NCBI GenBank assembly: GCA_934045075.1
Contig: OW203746.1
Location: 868,001-932,000, forward strand
Length of the DNA stretch: 64,000 nt
From: Yponomeuta sedellus
Taxonomy: Eukaryota > Arthropoda > Insecta > Lepidoptera > Yponomeutidae
Reading direction: 5' to 3'
Below are positions 9,880 through 20,799 of this stretch, piece after piece. A program made the position numbers and the translations under genes. Position 1 is the first letter of the stretch. Every line of letters begins with the position of its first letter. Under the pieces are notes generated by a model that made no database searches, had not been told where the DNA came from, and saw only the letters and a list, made by a program, of their open reading frames with translations.

Positions 9880-10835
9880 TGCTGCTGTGTGGTGTCGGCC
9901 TCGAGAATAGCAATTCTTCCCGCGGGTGTCGTAAAAGGCGACCAAGGGACCCAAAACGGGAGGTGGGCAGCAGCGCCCCCTGCAGTACAATTCGCGAAAG
10001 TAAGAATTTGTTACATAGGCTTAATCGAAAACCATTTCGAGGTTTTTATCCAAATAGCAGTATTTTCAATGTTAGAGCTAATGAAATCAAAAGATGGGCT
10101 TTATTTTCTGAAATTTAAATTTGTTATCAAACTGCTGCGTGACGTCATACGACGGTTACAGTATCTGTAGGCAGCAGACCAAAATATATAGGTATTCTGC
10201 CAGATCGAGCTGTCAAAATTTGCTGACAGACACGTAGTATCTCTATGTAGTCTGTGTGACTGACTTGCTTGACTGATCACGTTTGGTTGTTGTGGATTTG
10301 CTTTAGTGGGTTTAAATTTTTCTTGGCAATTTTTATTTGTATACCTAACACCGACGATTTCGCATACGCCCTGGATACTGATTTATACCATCATTTCATA
10401 TTGACCCGGCTATTTGAGTCTGTGGCTTTTTTGACAGACTCCTGACTTTGACTCACTCTTATGCTAACGCAATCGCGTGATACTCTACACGGTGGGCCGC
10501 CGTATGACGTGATATTTAAAAAAAATATTTCATTGTGATAAACTTAATTAATCGGAAAAAAAAACGAAATTAGTTTCTTAAAATAACGTCTAATATCAGG
10601 AAAAAAATTAAAATACCTACAGCTATCATAAAAAGTTTCCTTCCCGAATTCCACCGAACTGCGATCCCCAACCCGCATGCCCAGTGATTATGGGCTTTAC
10701 CCCCTATGATAGCACAACGTGGCGCTCTTTAGGAGAGGGCATGTTTTGTGGTGAGGGTTATGTGCAGCCAAATAGTATATAACCACTACGTTTTATGTGC
10801 AGCAGTGAACTAATATAGCCTGACGACGACGACGA
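9880..10835 (+). repeat. repeat D, copy 1, interrupted by a 650-bp insertion
   Basis: The left part (9880-9993) contains GTGTGGTGTCGGCCT, GGGTGTCGTAAAAGGCGAC and CAGCGCCCCCTGCAGTACAA. The right part (about 10647-10835) continues with ACCGAACTGCGATCCCCAAC and TATAGCCTGACGACGAC. The uninterrupted copy at 43597-43855 joins these parts directly. The right part is itself slightly rearranged after AGGAGAGGGCATG. Confidence 0.7.
9998..10644. mobile_element. insertion in repeat D flanked by AATTC
   Basis: The insertion site is defined by comparison with the intact copy at 43.6 kb. AATTC stands at both borders, consistent with a 4-5 base duplication. There are no obvious terminal inverted repeats. 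Internally, TGACGTCATACGACGG (about 10139) and the complement of CCGCCGTATGACGTGA (about 10499) form an inverted pair some 350 bases apart. No coding sequence was recognised. Confidence 0.5.
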
Positions 10836-10984
10836 CGAAACGTTGTTTTGCCATAATAGCCTACGACCTATTGTCAGATACACACAGATACACAAAAAAA
10901 TCTGTGAAGCCGTTTCGGAGGACTTCGATAACAAACTCTGTGACACGAGATTTTAATTCAGGCGCTGAAGCACAATGTCTTTCG

Positions 10985-11225
10985 AATATTGTATGGAATC
11001 AGGCGTTACTTTGCGGAAAGTCACTTACTTGTGAGCCAGAGGATGCCTCGTGTTAGAGGCGAAACGCGTCGCGAGTTTTCTCACACGAGTATTGGTGTCG
11101 GTGGTGGTGTGTTCGTGCCTTGCTTCTGCTTGAAAAAGTGGGAGGGAGGGGGCGGTGCATTTAACCGCATTGTGATTTTTGGCGAAATTTAGCAAAGTAT
11201 TTTTCACATTTTAATGCTACAATGT
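10985..11225 (+). mobile_element. TIR repeat H, copy 1 (partial), with hammerhead-like segment
   Basis: This is a partial second copy of the element at 37013-37272 in opposite orientation. It shares GGAATCAGGCGTTACTTTGC, GATGCCTCGTGTTAGAGGCG, AAACGCGTCGCGA and an end TTTCACATTTTAATG. The left inverted repeat is missing. In the ribozyme-like part the core reads CAGAGGA instead of CTGAGGA, and the base that should pair before the cleavage site is changed. Confidence 0.6.
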
Positions 11226-11360
11226 TTTTCGTCACTGTTCCGTGTAGTGGGAAGTGTTATAGACTACATAAAATAAACGATATTAAGTAAGCAAAGTGTT
11301 ATCTAATATACAAAAATCTTAACATATTTTAAACTTTCGCGACTTGTACAAATTGTTAGA

Positions 11361-11665
11361 ATATTTTCGGGGCTTAATCGCGTAGTAATTTATTGCTATT
11401 TTACCTCGACGTTTCGACGACGTTACAGTCATCGTGGTCACGAGAAGACTGATGGCTGGCACCCGTTCGCATCTTCGGCTGATGAGGTTTCAGACTACCC
11501 TCAATCAGCTATCACAAAGCACTATTAGGGTTGCGACACACTACACTGACAATGTCGGACGATAAGCCATGCGACTTTTTTCCACTCGGACACATCTTGA
11601 TGACCGGATCCCACGTTTGCGACAGTTTGAAACCACATTCCCGATTAAAATTTTTAACCGACTTC
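11361..11665 (-). mobile_element. Penelope-like element end
   Basis: The segment is nearly identical to 29829-30110. It contains ACCTCGACGTTTCGACGACG, the hairpin stem characteristic of this terminal repeat. Read on the minus strand it contains a short peptide (NRECGFKLSQTWDPVIK) resembling the tail after the GIY-YIG domain of Penelope-like elements, ending a little upstream of the hairpin. The assignment rests on this order and on the GIY-YIG remnant next to a related hairpin at 39 kb. Confidence 0.5.
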
Positions 11666-12100
11666 AAAAAAGGAGGAGGTTATCAATTCGACCCGTATAT
11701 TACTTTTTTTTTTGACTATGTTTTCGCATAACTTCGTCAAATCTAAACCGATTTCGATAAAAATGTTTTTGTTCGATTAGGTTTAGCGTCCCATTAGTCC
11801 CATTTTAATTTGGCGAAGATCTGATGAAGACCTTCAGAGCTGGAGAACTGAACTCTTCAATGGACAGCAGCAATAAGGCCTAATGAGCCCTATCCATTAG
11901 TATTATGTATATGCTTCATAACATATAGCGTGAAATTGGTCCCAGGGTAATATGGTGAGGTTCTGATGAAGACTTTCTAAGATGGAAATTAAGAAATTCA
12001 AATTTAAAGCAAAAAATAAAGTTTAGTTTTGATGTTAAAAACACCTTGTTCATCAATTATTTTCATTCAGTAACTCTTTCTCTGGTGTCTGGTGGACATT
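11655..12100. repeat. common AACCGACTTC-AAAAAGGAGG repeat and flank
   Basis: AACCGACTTCAAAAAAGGAG followed by GGTTATCAATTCG is a motif also seen at about 21840. It probably belongs to an old dispersed element. No coding sequence is recognised in the rest of this stretch. Confidence 0.4.
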
Positions 12101-12110
12101 GTTTCGTAGA

Positions 12111-12590
12111 TCATCAGCTCTCATGTCGGTCTTGAGAGGTTCTAAGCTTCTATTCTAGATAGAAATATGCCGTTTTCACTAAAGTATTTAATTTCACTGT
12201 CACTTTCTATAGCCGACGATTCGGAGGTCTGATGATGACCAGCTCAAGGACACTCAGATCTAGGGCACCGTTGCACCTAGAAACCCGGAATTAAAGTTGA
12301 AATGTATAGTTTCATTATCACTTGCTACACTAGGAATATTAAGAGTCATATGCCCAAGATCATCAGCTCAAATGTCGGTCTTGAGAGGTTCTAGTCTTCT
12401 ATTCTAGATAGAAATATGCCGTTTTTACTTAAATATTTAATTTCTCTGTCACTTTCTACAGCCAAACGTTTGGAAGTCTGATGATGACCAGCTCAAGAAC
12501 ACACAGATCTAGGGCACCGTTGCACCTAGAAACCCGAAGTTGAAATTGAAATCTATGGTTTCGTTATCACTTGCTACACACCTCTGGCAA
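12111..12590 (+). repeat. tandem duplication, two units of about 249 bp
   Basis: Blocks recur in the same order at about 249-base spacing: ATGTCGGTCTTGAGAGGTTC, ATTCTAGATAGAAATATGCC, TGATGATGACCAGCTCAAG and TAGGGCACCGTTGCACCTAG. The copies differ by scattered substitutions, so the duplication is old. Confidence 0.8.
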
Positions 12591-12885
12591 ACTGTGCCAG
12601 CGCTCTTCCAACTGAGCTAATGGGCGACTACCGACATCAGTGAAATTTTGAACCTCTTTAAAATACTCTCAGTATTACGTACAGGCAGCGAAATCTGGCT
12701 GAAGTAATTTGCAACACTTGCAGCCGCGAGTATCGAACCCACGACCTCTGGCTAACCGTGCCAGCGCTCTCCCAACTGGGCTAACTGAGCTGTACGTAAT
12801 ACAGAGAGTATTGTAAAGAGGTTCGAAGTTCCACTAACATTGGCAGTCGTCCCGGCATGGGTGGAACTTTTAGCCTCTAAATAGA
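12588..12885. repeat. tRNA-like SINE family A, rearranged copies
   Basis: Two tRNA-like heads lie in minus orientation (around 12595-12630 and 12732-12790; GCGCTCTTCCAACTGAGCTA is the complement of the A box). The second runs at an inversion point into a plus-oriented 3' part (GGCATGGGTGGAACTTTTAG). This is a composite of at least three partial copies. Confidence 0.6.
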
Positions 12886-13045
12886 TTTTTTTTTTTATTT
12901 ATTTATGCCAAAAAACTTTACGCTAACATTACAGGGAGCCCCTATTGCGGTAGCAAGTTCCAGAAATATACTTAGTTATGTGCAATTAACATATATAAAT
13001 AACAAAATGGTAGAAAAATATCTATTTACTGTAACACAACACAAA

Positions 13046-13315
13046 AAACGTAGCTCTTGTGAATTCGCTCAGAGGACAGACAAATAGGTCCACAATCTCG
13101 GCAACGCGATTAAGAGTGCGTAAGGCTCGCGTGAGAGGCGAGTTCTGCAGCAGACAGGTGCGTGCGCGCGGCACGGCCAGCAGCGGCACGCGGCGGTGCC
13201 GCCATACGTAGCGCTCCGGCACACATAGACCAATAGTCTGCAGCACTCCAGGGTTGCACAGCATCCCACGCAGCAGATTTTTTAAAGTATTTAATTTCGC
13301 TGTCATACCAATCAT
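13046..13315 (-). pseudogene. LINE ORF2 C-terminal fragment
   Basis: The minus-strand frame reads GMLCNPGVLQTIGLCVPERY, then SPLTRALRTLNRVAEIVDLF and EFTRATFFVLCYS. This kind of tail, rich in Arg and with a closing SLT-x-x-L pattern, recurs at the C-terminus of common lepidopteran non-LTR retrotransposons. Only the end is present. The exact clade is not clear to me. Confidence 0.45.
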
Positions 13316-13499
13316 CTGTCAAATTCCACACAAATGGCTATTAACACCGTAAAATATTTACTTTTAAGTTAAGTATATTTTCTAGCCTTTTACATAAAAA
13401 CTTTTAAAACATATTTCCTTTTATCTCGACCTCAGGGGCATAAGTAATACGTCTCATGTTTATTATCAAAATCAATAAATTAAGTTTTATGTAGAAAAT

Positions 13500-13620
13500 A
13501 AACAATCTCCTAGGCACTGCAGCGCCCGACTAGTCCCTTCGCCAGTCTTGTGTAAATGAAGGTGCCACTGGACGCTGGATAAATCATCTCATTACGAAGA
13601 TAGATACATATAGGTACATA
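13500..13620 (+). repeat. repeat F fragment
   Basis: CACTGGACGCTGGATAAATC followed by ATCTCATTACG matches the end of the repeat F copy at 25590-25855. Confidence 0.6.
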
Positions 13621-13624
13621 CATA

Positions 13625-13960
13625 ACCTCACGCTTGTATCCCAGAGGGGTAGGCAGAGACCAGGGACTGCCACTTGCCACGATCCTGACAGATCACCTTC
13701 GCTTCATCAACGTTCATAAGTCGTTGCATGCACGCACGCCGGTTCCGGGTACTTTTTATCTTTCCCTTTGCTAATACATCCCCTATTTGGTCGATGTATG
13801 TCCACCTGGGACGTCTCTTACCAGCCGTTCCACTTACATTCGCAATATATATTTGTTTCGTCGATCTTTCTTCCTTCATCCTCTCCACATATCCAAACCA
13901 ACGCAACATTATTTTTTGAATTCTAGTCACTACATCCTCTTTCAGCCCACAACGTTCTCA
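13625..13960 (-). pseudogene. RTE-like LINE reverse transcriptase C-terminus, copy 1
   Basis: The minus-strand frame reads KIMLRWFGYVERMKEERSTK, then GKRRPRWTYIDQIGDVLAKG, RNRRACMQRLMNVDEAKVIC and WQSLVSAYPSGIQA, then a stop. The LRWFGHVERM...GRPR...W pattern is the usual C-terminus of RTE-type and related LINEs. Two more fragments of the same family lie at 46.4 and 61.0-61.3 kb, all on the minus strand. Confidence 0.6.
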
Positions 13961-14044
13961 AATCATTACGTAGATGCAAAGGCCATGTAGGTACGTAAAA
14001 AAAGTATCTTCACGGAATAACTTAGTAGTGTTTTGATAAACGTT

Positions 14045-14390
14045 CGTTCTTTATCAACCCTTGTATGTCCTCACTGCTGGGGCACGGGTCTCTTCCTGCA
14101 TCGCAGGAAGGTTAGGCCATACTCCACCACGGGGGCCAAGACCGGGTTGGTGGAGGATAGTAAGATAGTGGCGGGCCTTGCTCTCAGAAGTTATCAAGCC
14201 GCCCATAAGGCCTCTGACATGCCTTAACGACTGCCATTATATGACAGTGGGCTCCAACGGCTTAACGTGCCTTGCGAAGCTCGGAAGCGCTCGGAAAAAT
14301 GCCATTAGCGGTAGTCACAGGACGCTCACCTATCCTGTCCCTGACCGCGCCTGTTATTGCTTAATCCAAGTGATTGACTCCAATCAAAAT
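14045..14390 (-). mobile_element. 5S rRNA-derived SINE (family C), copy 3
   Basis: This is a reverse-oriented copy. The tail (GTATGTCCTCACTGCTGGGG) comes first and the 5S-like part (CCTGACCGCGCCTGTTATTG) and the GATTGACTCCAATC head last. It is nearly full length. Confidence 0.75.
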
Positions 14391-14830
14391 CAAAAATCAA
14401 AATCACTGTAGGTACGAGCGTTTTGGTAAACATGTTAACTAAAAGTGATGAGACTAGAATTGAGAAAGGAATGTTGCGCTCGATTGAACATATGGAGAGC
14501 ATGAAGGGGCGTTCGGGCAAATATATTTCGATCAAACAGGTGATTTATTAGCAAAGGCCAAGATAACAAATATCCAAACCGAGCGCGTGAATGCAGTTAC
14601 TAATTGAATGCCTATGAAGCGAATAAAAAATAATAAAAAAACATATTGTAGGCACGCGTAGTTATTAAAACCACATTTGTTATGCACTAAAAACCGTGAA
14701 ATAAAAATTTTAAATAAAAAATAAAAACCGACTTCTGCACCCTGAGGCACTAAAAACGTAGAAATAATTTAAACGAATGTGATCTATAAATTCAAAATTC
14801 GTGTATTTCTAGGTATTGTAGAAGGATAAC

Positions 14831-15568
14831 TTGGAGTCGGTGCCAAGTTCCAGACCATCACATACATTTTCGGCACCGACTCCAAGATATCCTTCTACAA
14901 TTCCTGACAATGACACCCAGTACAAAACCATTATCTATTCAGATAAATTAGGTTTAGGTTTAGGCAGTAGACTACAAAATAACTTAAAACAACATGTTGA
15001 AAATATATGTATGCCCTATGCATCTTACATGCAAATAGTTAACTGCATGCTTAGTAAGGAGTATGATAATAATACTACTGTTGTGTTATTAATAGGGGAC
15101 AGCACAGGAATACAGCAACAAGATTTGACAAATTATTTTGATTCTATAGTTGCTCTTCAAGCAAGAAAAATTGTAATTTGCGCTTTCCCTTACTCAAAAA
15201 CTCTGTCAGAGACACAAAATGCCCGGTTAGATAAGTTAAATCGGCTATTGTTTAATATGACCTTTGGCCATCGAGACAAAGTATTATATTTTGATACGAA
15301 TAATTTTATTCGAAACTTTATATTGACTAGGGACACAATGCATGTGCCTCTTTCTTCGAAACGACAGATTGCCAAATTATTGGCATTCAATATTTATGAC
15401 CCCATTATTGTTGAGACAATAAAACAGGGACCAACTAAAGTTGCTAACTGTAGAAGTTCTACACTCAAACCTCTGTATTCTGAGGTTTTGAAAAAACCTA
15501 GTATAAGTAGGTTAAGCTTGACTGCTGATTTAAACTATCAGCGCAGACAACAGAAAAGCCCCCCTTAA
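14831..15568 (+). pseudogene. LINE ORF1 with SGNH-esterase-like domain, fused to MITE sequence
   Basis: This open frame has 245 codons. The first 24 residues are read from the palindromic host element; LINE sequence starts at about 14902, so ORF1 is 5'-truncated and accidentally in frame. The LINE part carries VVLLIGDSTGIQ (a Gly-Asp-Ser block), then IVALQARKIVICAFPYSKTL and NARLDKLNRLLF. It then has VLYFDTNNFI and LTRDTMHVPLSSKRQIAKLL, where Asp...His sits in the position of the SGNH catalytic block V. This order fits the esterase-like domain known from ORF1 proteins of CR1-group LINEs. Any zinc-finger N-terminus of the family is absent. The frame ends just before the EN frame, which is in another phase after a C run and an A run. 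Confidence 0.65.
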
Positions 15569-18500
15569 AAAAACTTATCTTAGCTAATCAAAATTTACAG
15601 GGCGGGTTTTCTGGTAAATTACTATAATTAGAGTTATTTCTAGAACAACATAGAGTAGATGTACTCTGTGTCACTGAGCACTGGCTACTAGAGTCCCAAA
15701 TGAATTTTTCTGTAAATAATTATGAAATAGCCAGTTGCTTTAATAGAAAGTCTGCATTGCATGGTGGATCTTTAATAATAGTAAATAGTAGTTTGAAGTA
15801 TAAAGAACGAAAAGATATTAGCAGACTTTCTGTTGAAAAAGTTGTAGAACTATCATGTGTTGAACTGGCTAAGCATATTGTAGTAAGCGTATACAGGCCC
15901 CCCGCCAGTGACTACAGTTTATTTGAATCCGTACTAGAGGATGTTTTAAAGGTAGCTTCAAGTAGTAGCAAGAAAGTTATAGTATGTGGAGATTTTAATA
16001 TAGACTTGCTGGTAGACTCCGTTTTAAATAACAAATTAAAACTTATTTTCAAGTCTTTTAATTTAGTTAATATTTTCTTAGAGCCTTCTAGGATTACCGA
16101 AAACACAGCCACCTGTCTTGACAATGTATTCTGCGACTGTGAATTTTCGCATTGTTCTACAGTTACTTGCTTAAAGTCAGACCACAATGGTCAAATTGTC
16201 CACTTTGAAGCAGATTTAAAAAAAAAGGAGCAAGCTATAATTTATCGGCCCATTACAGCAAAAAAGATGGAATTATTTAGAAATTACATACAAAGTAGCT
16301 TACCTACACAAAATAATAAGACCCTTAATGCAAATGCTCATTATGGAGATTTATTCAAAGTTGTTTCAGGTAGTTTTGAAAAAGTTTTTAAATTAAAAAA
16401 GTTATCATCAAAAAGAAATAAAGTAGCATTTAGTGAATGGGCTACTGCCGGCATCCGAAAAAGCAGGGACACACTATATGCGCTATATGAGAAAAAAACA
16501 TACACATATGACCCCAGTTTTATACAGTATGTTAAACTATATTCAAAATTATTTAAGGCCGTCTGCCACAAAGCAAAATGTGAGCATATAAAATCAAAAA
16601 TCCTTCAATCGTCTAATAAATCCAGAACAATTTGGGCTATTATAAATAAGGAAACCGGTAAATCCAAATCAGGAGATCGCGAACTTTCACTTAAAATAGA
16701 TGATAAATTAATAACCTCAAATGAAGACATTGCTACGGCTTTTGAACAGTTCTTTACAAATGTTCCAATTGTAACGACAGCTCCTTTAGACTCTTCTCCA
16801 GCTCTTGCTGAAAGTATTTTGAAAGACAATGTCCCCCCATGCCATCACGATTTTTCGTTCGACTATATTGAAGCCCATACCGTGATTAAATCGTTTAAAA
16901 AGCTAAAGCTTAAAAAAACTGAGGACTTATGGGGTATGTCAGTAATAGTAGTTAGCTCAGTAATCGATACCCTAGCACCCCATTTAGCCAAAATCTTTAA
17001 CAAATGTTTAGATGAGGGTATATTCCCTGATCTAATGAAATATAGTAGGCTCGTTCCTTTATTTAAAAGCGGTGATAAGCAAGATCCCACAAATTTCAGA
17101 CCAGTCTCAGTTCTACCCGTTTTGAGTAAAATATTCGAGAAGATAGTTCTAGGTCAGCTGCTTACACATTTCAATGACTATCAACTTCTCCATTGTCAGC
17201 AATTCGGCTTTACGCAAGGGCGCTCTACAACGGACGCCGGCGTCATGTTAGTTAAACATATATTTAGTGCATGGGAAGAGCGCAAGGATGCTATAGGCGT
17301 ATTCTGTGACTTGTCGAAAGCATTTGATTGCGTTGACCATAAAACACTTCTTTTAAAATTAAAGCACTATGGTATAAACGGGAATAGCCTAAAACTTATA
17401 ACATCATATTTAGAAGGGAGAGTTCAAAGAGCTGATATAAATAGAACTAAATCTTCAGGGTCAGAGGTCAGGATAGGAGTGCCACAGGGATCGATTTTGG
17501 GGCCGTTCCTCTTCCTCGTATATGTAAATGATTTGCCGTTCATGGTTCAAAATATGTCAGAGATAGTATTATTTGCAGATGACACGTCTCTTATTTTTAA
17601 AATTAAGAGACAAGAAAATGACCTTGACAATACAAATAATGCTCTCTCTCGGGTACTAAATTGGTTTACTTCTAATAACTTATTGTTAAATTCAAAAAAG
17701 ACGAAATGTATAAAGTTCACTCTTCCAAATGTCAAAACGGTAGACAGCAATGTTTTACTGGGGAATGACAAATTAGACCTTGTGAATGAAACTGTATTCC
17801 TAGGTATCACAATTGATGCAAAGCTTCAATAGGGTCCTCATGTAGAAAAATTAGCAAATAGGCTTAGTTCAGCAGCATATGCAGTCAAAAGAATTAGGGA
17901 ACTAACTGACGTCGCAACTGCTAGGCTTGTTTATTTTAGTTACTTCCATAGTCTTATGTCCTATGGCATACTACTGTGGGGACGGGCAGCAGACATTGAG
18001 ACCATCTTCGTCTTGCAGAAGAGAGCGATCAGATTCATTTATAGGCTGGGTAGTAGAGATTCGTTAAGAGATTTCTTTAAAGAAACTAACATCCTGACAG
18101 TTGCCAGTCAGTATATATATGAAAACATTATGTACGTTAGGAAAAATATCAGTAACTTTAAAACTTTAGGTAGCCAACACAATGTAAATACTAGAAATAA
18201 ACATAAACTTTTGTTCCCACTATTTAGGCTGGCAAAGGTTAATACATCCTTCATGGGGCATTGTATACGCTTCTATAATAAAATCCCTGAAGATATATTA
18301 AGCTTGCCTAAATCGCGGTTCAAAAAATATGTTAAGCACACTTTGTGCCAAAAGGGCTACTATAACATAAAGGATTATTTAGATGACAATGAGGTCTGGA
18401 ATGAAAGCCAGTACAATGTATGAGTTCTATGTTCAAAATAATTATGTAAACTATGTTAATTAAGGACTTTTGAAAAGACTAAGTTAGGAGTTTTTTTGTC

Positions 18501-18654
18501 CATTTTTTCTCCTAAATGATCTAGATTTTGAAATGGACACCTAGTTTGAATTGTAACGTTCATTAAGCCGCAGTTTCTGTGCTACTTTGAATAAAACCTT
18601 TTCATTTCATTTTCATTTCATTTCATTTCATTTCATTTCATTTCATTCATTTCA
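14902..18654 (+). mobile_element. CR1-type LINE, 5'-truncated, nearly full ORF2
   Basis: The insert is 3.75 kb. ORF1 (esterase-like) is followed by ORF2 (endonuclease plus reverse transcriptase), a 230-base 3' UTR and a tail of TTTCA repeats (about 18600-18652), as expected for a LINE primed on a short 3' microsatellite rather than poly(A). CAAT stands at both borders and may be a short target duplication. 3' ends of the same family recur at 20.8-21.0, 21.4-21.6 and 40.4-40.65 kb. Confidence 0.85.
15568..18423 (+). pseudogene. LINE ORF2: APE endonuclease plus reverse transcriptase, two nonsense codons
   Basis: The frame opens at KKLILANQNLQG (15568 on) and shows APE-type endonuclease motifs: VDVLCVTEHWL, VVSVYRPP, VIVCGDFNIDLL, CLDNVFC, LKSDHNGQ. 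Reverse transcriptase motifs follow: FRPVSVLPVLSKIFEKIV, GFTQGRSTTDA, CDLSKAFDCVDH, GVPQGSILGPFLF and the catalytic FADDTSLIF. The C-terminal part runs to DDNEVWNESQYNV. Two stops interrupt it: TAA at 15625-15627 in the N-terminal endonuclease, and TAG at 17830-17832 in LQ-stop-GPH, where Trp is normal (TGG to TAG). There are no frameshifts, so it is a young, recently inactivated copy. The longest open stretch starting with Met is 15700-17832, with a second at 17956-18423. Confidence 0.85.
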
Positions 18655-18762
18655 ATACCTAGAAATATACGAATTTTGAATTTATAGATCACATTCGTTT
18701 AAATTATTTCTACGTTTTTAGTGCCTCAGGGTACATAAGTCGGTTTTTATTTTTTATTTAAA

Positions 18763-19786
18763 TTTTTTTTTTTTTTTTAAATTTCAACCGCTTCACGCAC
18801 AATTCGGCTATAATAATGGCGATCGTTGGAAAGCACCGATGGTTTGTGCAATTCTATCCAGTGGTTTGATCCTGATTCAAGAAGATGTTCCGTAGTAGTC
18901 CTTTAAAACGGGGGCTGTTTTTCAAAGGAGTATGTGTGTGGGTCGCAATCTCCGAAATCAGAAAGCGATCAAGGAGCACAGTGAGCCAGGCCAAGTTCTC
19001 GGACGACCCACACCGTGCGTATGTACGTATACACCAACCATTTCGAGCCATTTTCGACCCCGCTCTATCTCCAAGCCAGTAATGTCGAAGGACTGAAAAT
19101 TTGCTGACAAAATTTGAAACCTTGATCTAAATTTCATGTTTCCAGTTTATCTATGTATTTTAAATGATGCAAAGAAATCATTTATATGTTTACACGAGAA
19201 ATTGTACTCTTTTTCCATCCCTGTTTTTGGTGGGATTCAGTCTTACCGTGAAAAAGCATTGCGCTATTTATATTGTAAATATTTAGGTACAGAGCTAAAA
19301 AAGAGTAATAAAAAAGCTTGGCCAAGTGCGAGTCTGAGACGCGCCCGAGGGTTATTATTATTGTTATTAAAATTCTTTATAGCATAAAATTTTGCACATA
19401 GGCGAGCTTAATGCTACTTAGCGTTATCTAGCAGCTAACTTAAGTTTTGGAGTCATTAGCAGGTTTTAATGTGCAATATTAAACAACATAAAATTTACCA
19501 ATTATATCTCTTTTACTTTAGGAGAACTTTAGGGTTCCGTAGAAGTAGAACATAATATGATTGTAATTAGGTTAAATCGCGGCGGACACGCGTGGTAATT
19601 AAGCCTATACTCTCTCTTTGAGAGAAACCGTGCGCCTTTCAGTGGATAGTAAATAGGCTTCATAAAAGAGCAACAAAATGTGTTCCACTTTCGGGGCCCT
19701 TAAGGGTGTTCTTACGTCGAGCATTCTGTCTCGCTCTTTAACAACTTAGTGATTGTAATAAAATTTGTATTCATTGGATAATAATT
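18763..19786. other. no gene; old dispersed repeat traces
   Basis: GGCCAAGTGCGAGTCTGAGA near 19319 and TTTAGGGTTCCGTAGAAGTA near 19529 are fragments of a widespread lepidopteran repeat. No coding sequence can be supported. Confidence 0.35.
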
Positions 19787-19993
19787 GTGGTCTGAGGGTT
19801 TCTTAGATAATAAAATGGCGGACATTCAGGACCTGGTTTCTTTACCCTGTACCTATTTTTTGTTTTAATAATTTGATATCAAATATTAATAATTATGAAA
19901 ACAGTTTTTATTATTAAAAACTTCGTAAAAGAAATCAAAAATATATTTGAAATATTTTATGCATCAAACCCTCAGACCATATTTATCTACCAT
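19781..19993. mobile_element. small TIR element (MITE)
   Basis: TGGTCTGAGGGTTT (about 19789) and AAACCCTCAGACCA (about 19968) are exact inverted copies, with weaker matching on both sides (ATAAT/ATTTAT). The core is about 200 bases, AT-rich and noncoding. The borders are approximate. Confidence 0.5.
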
Positions 19994-20790
19994 TAAATAA
20001 AACTAAAAGACGAATTTATTTAAAATTGACTAAGCTGAATTGCGCTTTGCTAAACCATACGCACGGTCACTATGAAAAACGCCCAAATCCCCAATCACCC
20101 AAATGCTTCAAGTGTGCCTTTAAAATTAGAAGAGTTCCCCTGATTGCTCCAGGGCCCCATCATCAGACCTTGACTTGGTCATTATGCGAATAGCTGTCAA
20201 GTCCACGCTTAAAATACAACAACGAATTTTCCAAATCGATCCACGAGTCTTCGAGTAAAAGGAGAACATATAAAAAAATAAATAAGATTTTATTTTATTA
20301 CAATTACTAAAAAAACTTACATTTTGCGAGCAAGACAGCGTTTTTGATGTAACGGCAGCCTGTGAAAACTTCAACAAGCTACCTATTAAAGTTTCAAAGG
20401 TGACAATCCTTACAGGTCAGATGGACAGGCAAATGTGGTAGGAGGTTATGAGAGTTCCTTTGGCACGTTTCCGGTGCAGAACCCTAAAATAGAAAAAAAC
20501 CGTAAGACAAAAACTTTATCACCGCTATCACGGCTCATTGCCTGCAAACCTATAGGCATTTCATCAAATAGCTGAAATGATCTTGAATTTAACGCTAAGG
20601 ACTTATACACACTCCTCCGAAAAATTTGCCCTTTGAAATTTGGTATCCGGTAAAGCAATAATTATAATCGTGGTGCTGGTAATAAATCCAGCAATGTAGA
20701 GATGCTGGTCGCGCGTTTTATAAATGATTTTTCTTCATTGAAAGTAAAACAGAAAGCGCGTTTTAATGAACGTTGTAAGTTAATCTAGGT
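19994..20790. other. no gene recognised
   Basis: Short open frames only; no repeats shared with the rest of the window were found. Confidence 0.3.
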
Positions 20791-20799
20791 GTAAACTTC

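Larger units (their letters stand above)
14711..18762. mobile_element. palindromic foldback element split by a LINE
   Basis: Four arms are visible. Outer arms at 14711-14816 and 18655-18761 are about 105-bp inverted copies (shared blocks AAATAAAAAATAAAAACCGA, CCCTGAGGCACTAAAAACGT, AATTTAAACGAATGTGATCT). Inner arms at about 14814-14848 and 14873-14901 are a second inverted pair (TTGGAGTCGGTGCC and GGCACCGACTCCAA). Removing 14902-18654 rejoins these into one near-perfect palindrome of about 300 bases with a 25-base loop, so the LINE is a later insertion. Confidence 0.85.

Noticed and set aside
13069..13331. Overlapping minus-strand Cys/Arg-rich frames
   Set aside because: Only the frame ending EFTRATFFVLCYS matches a LINE C-terminus; the others are shadows.
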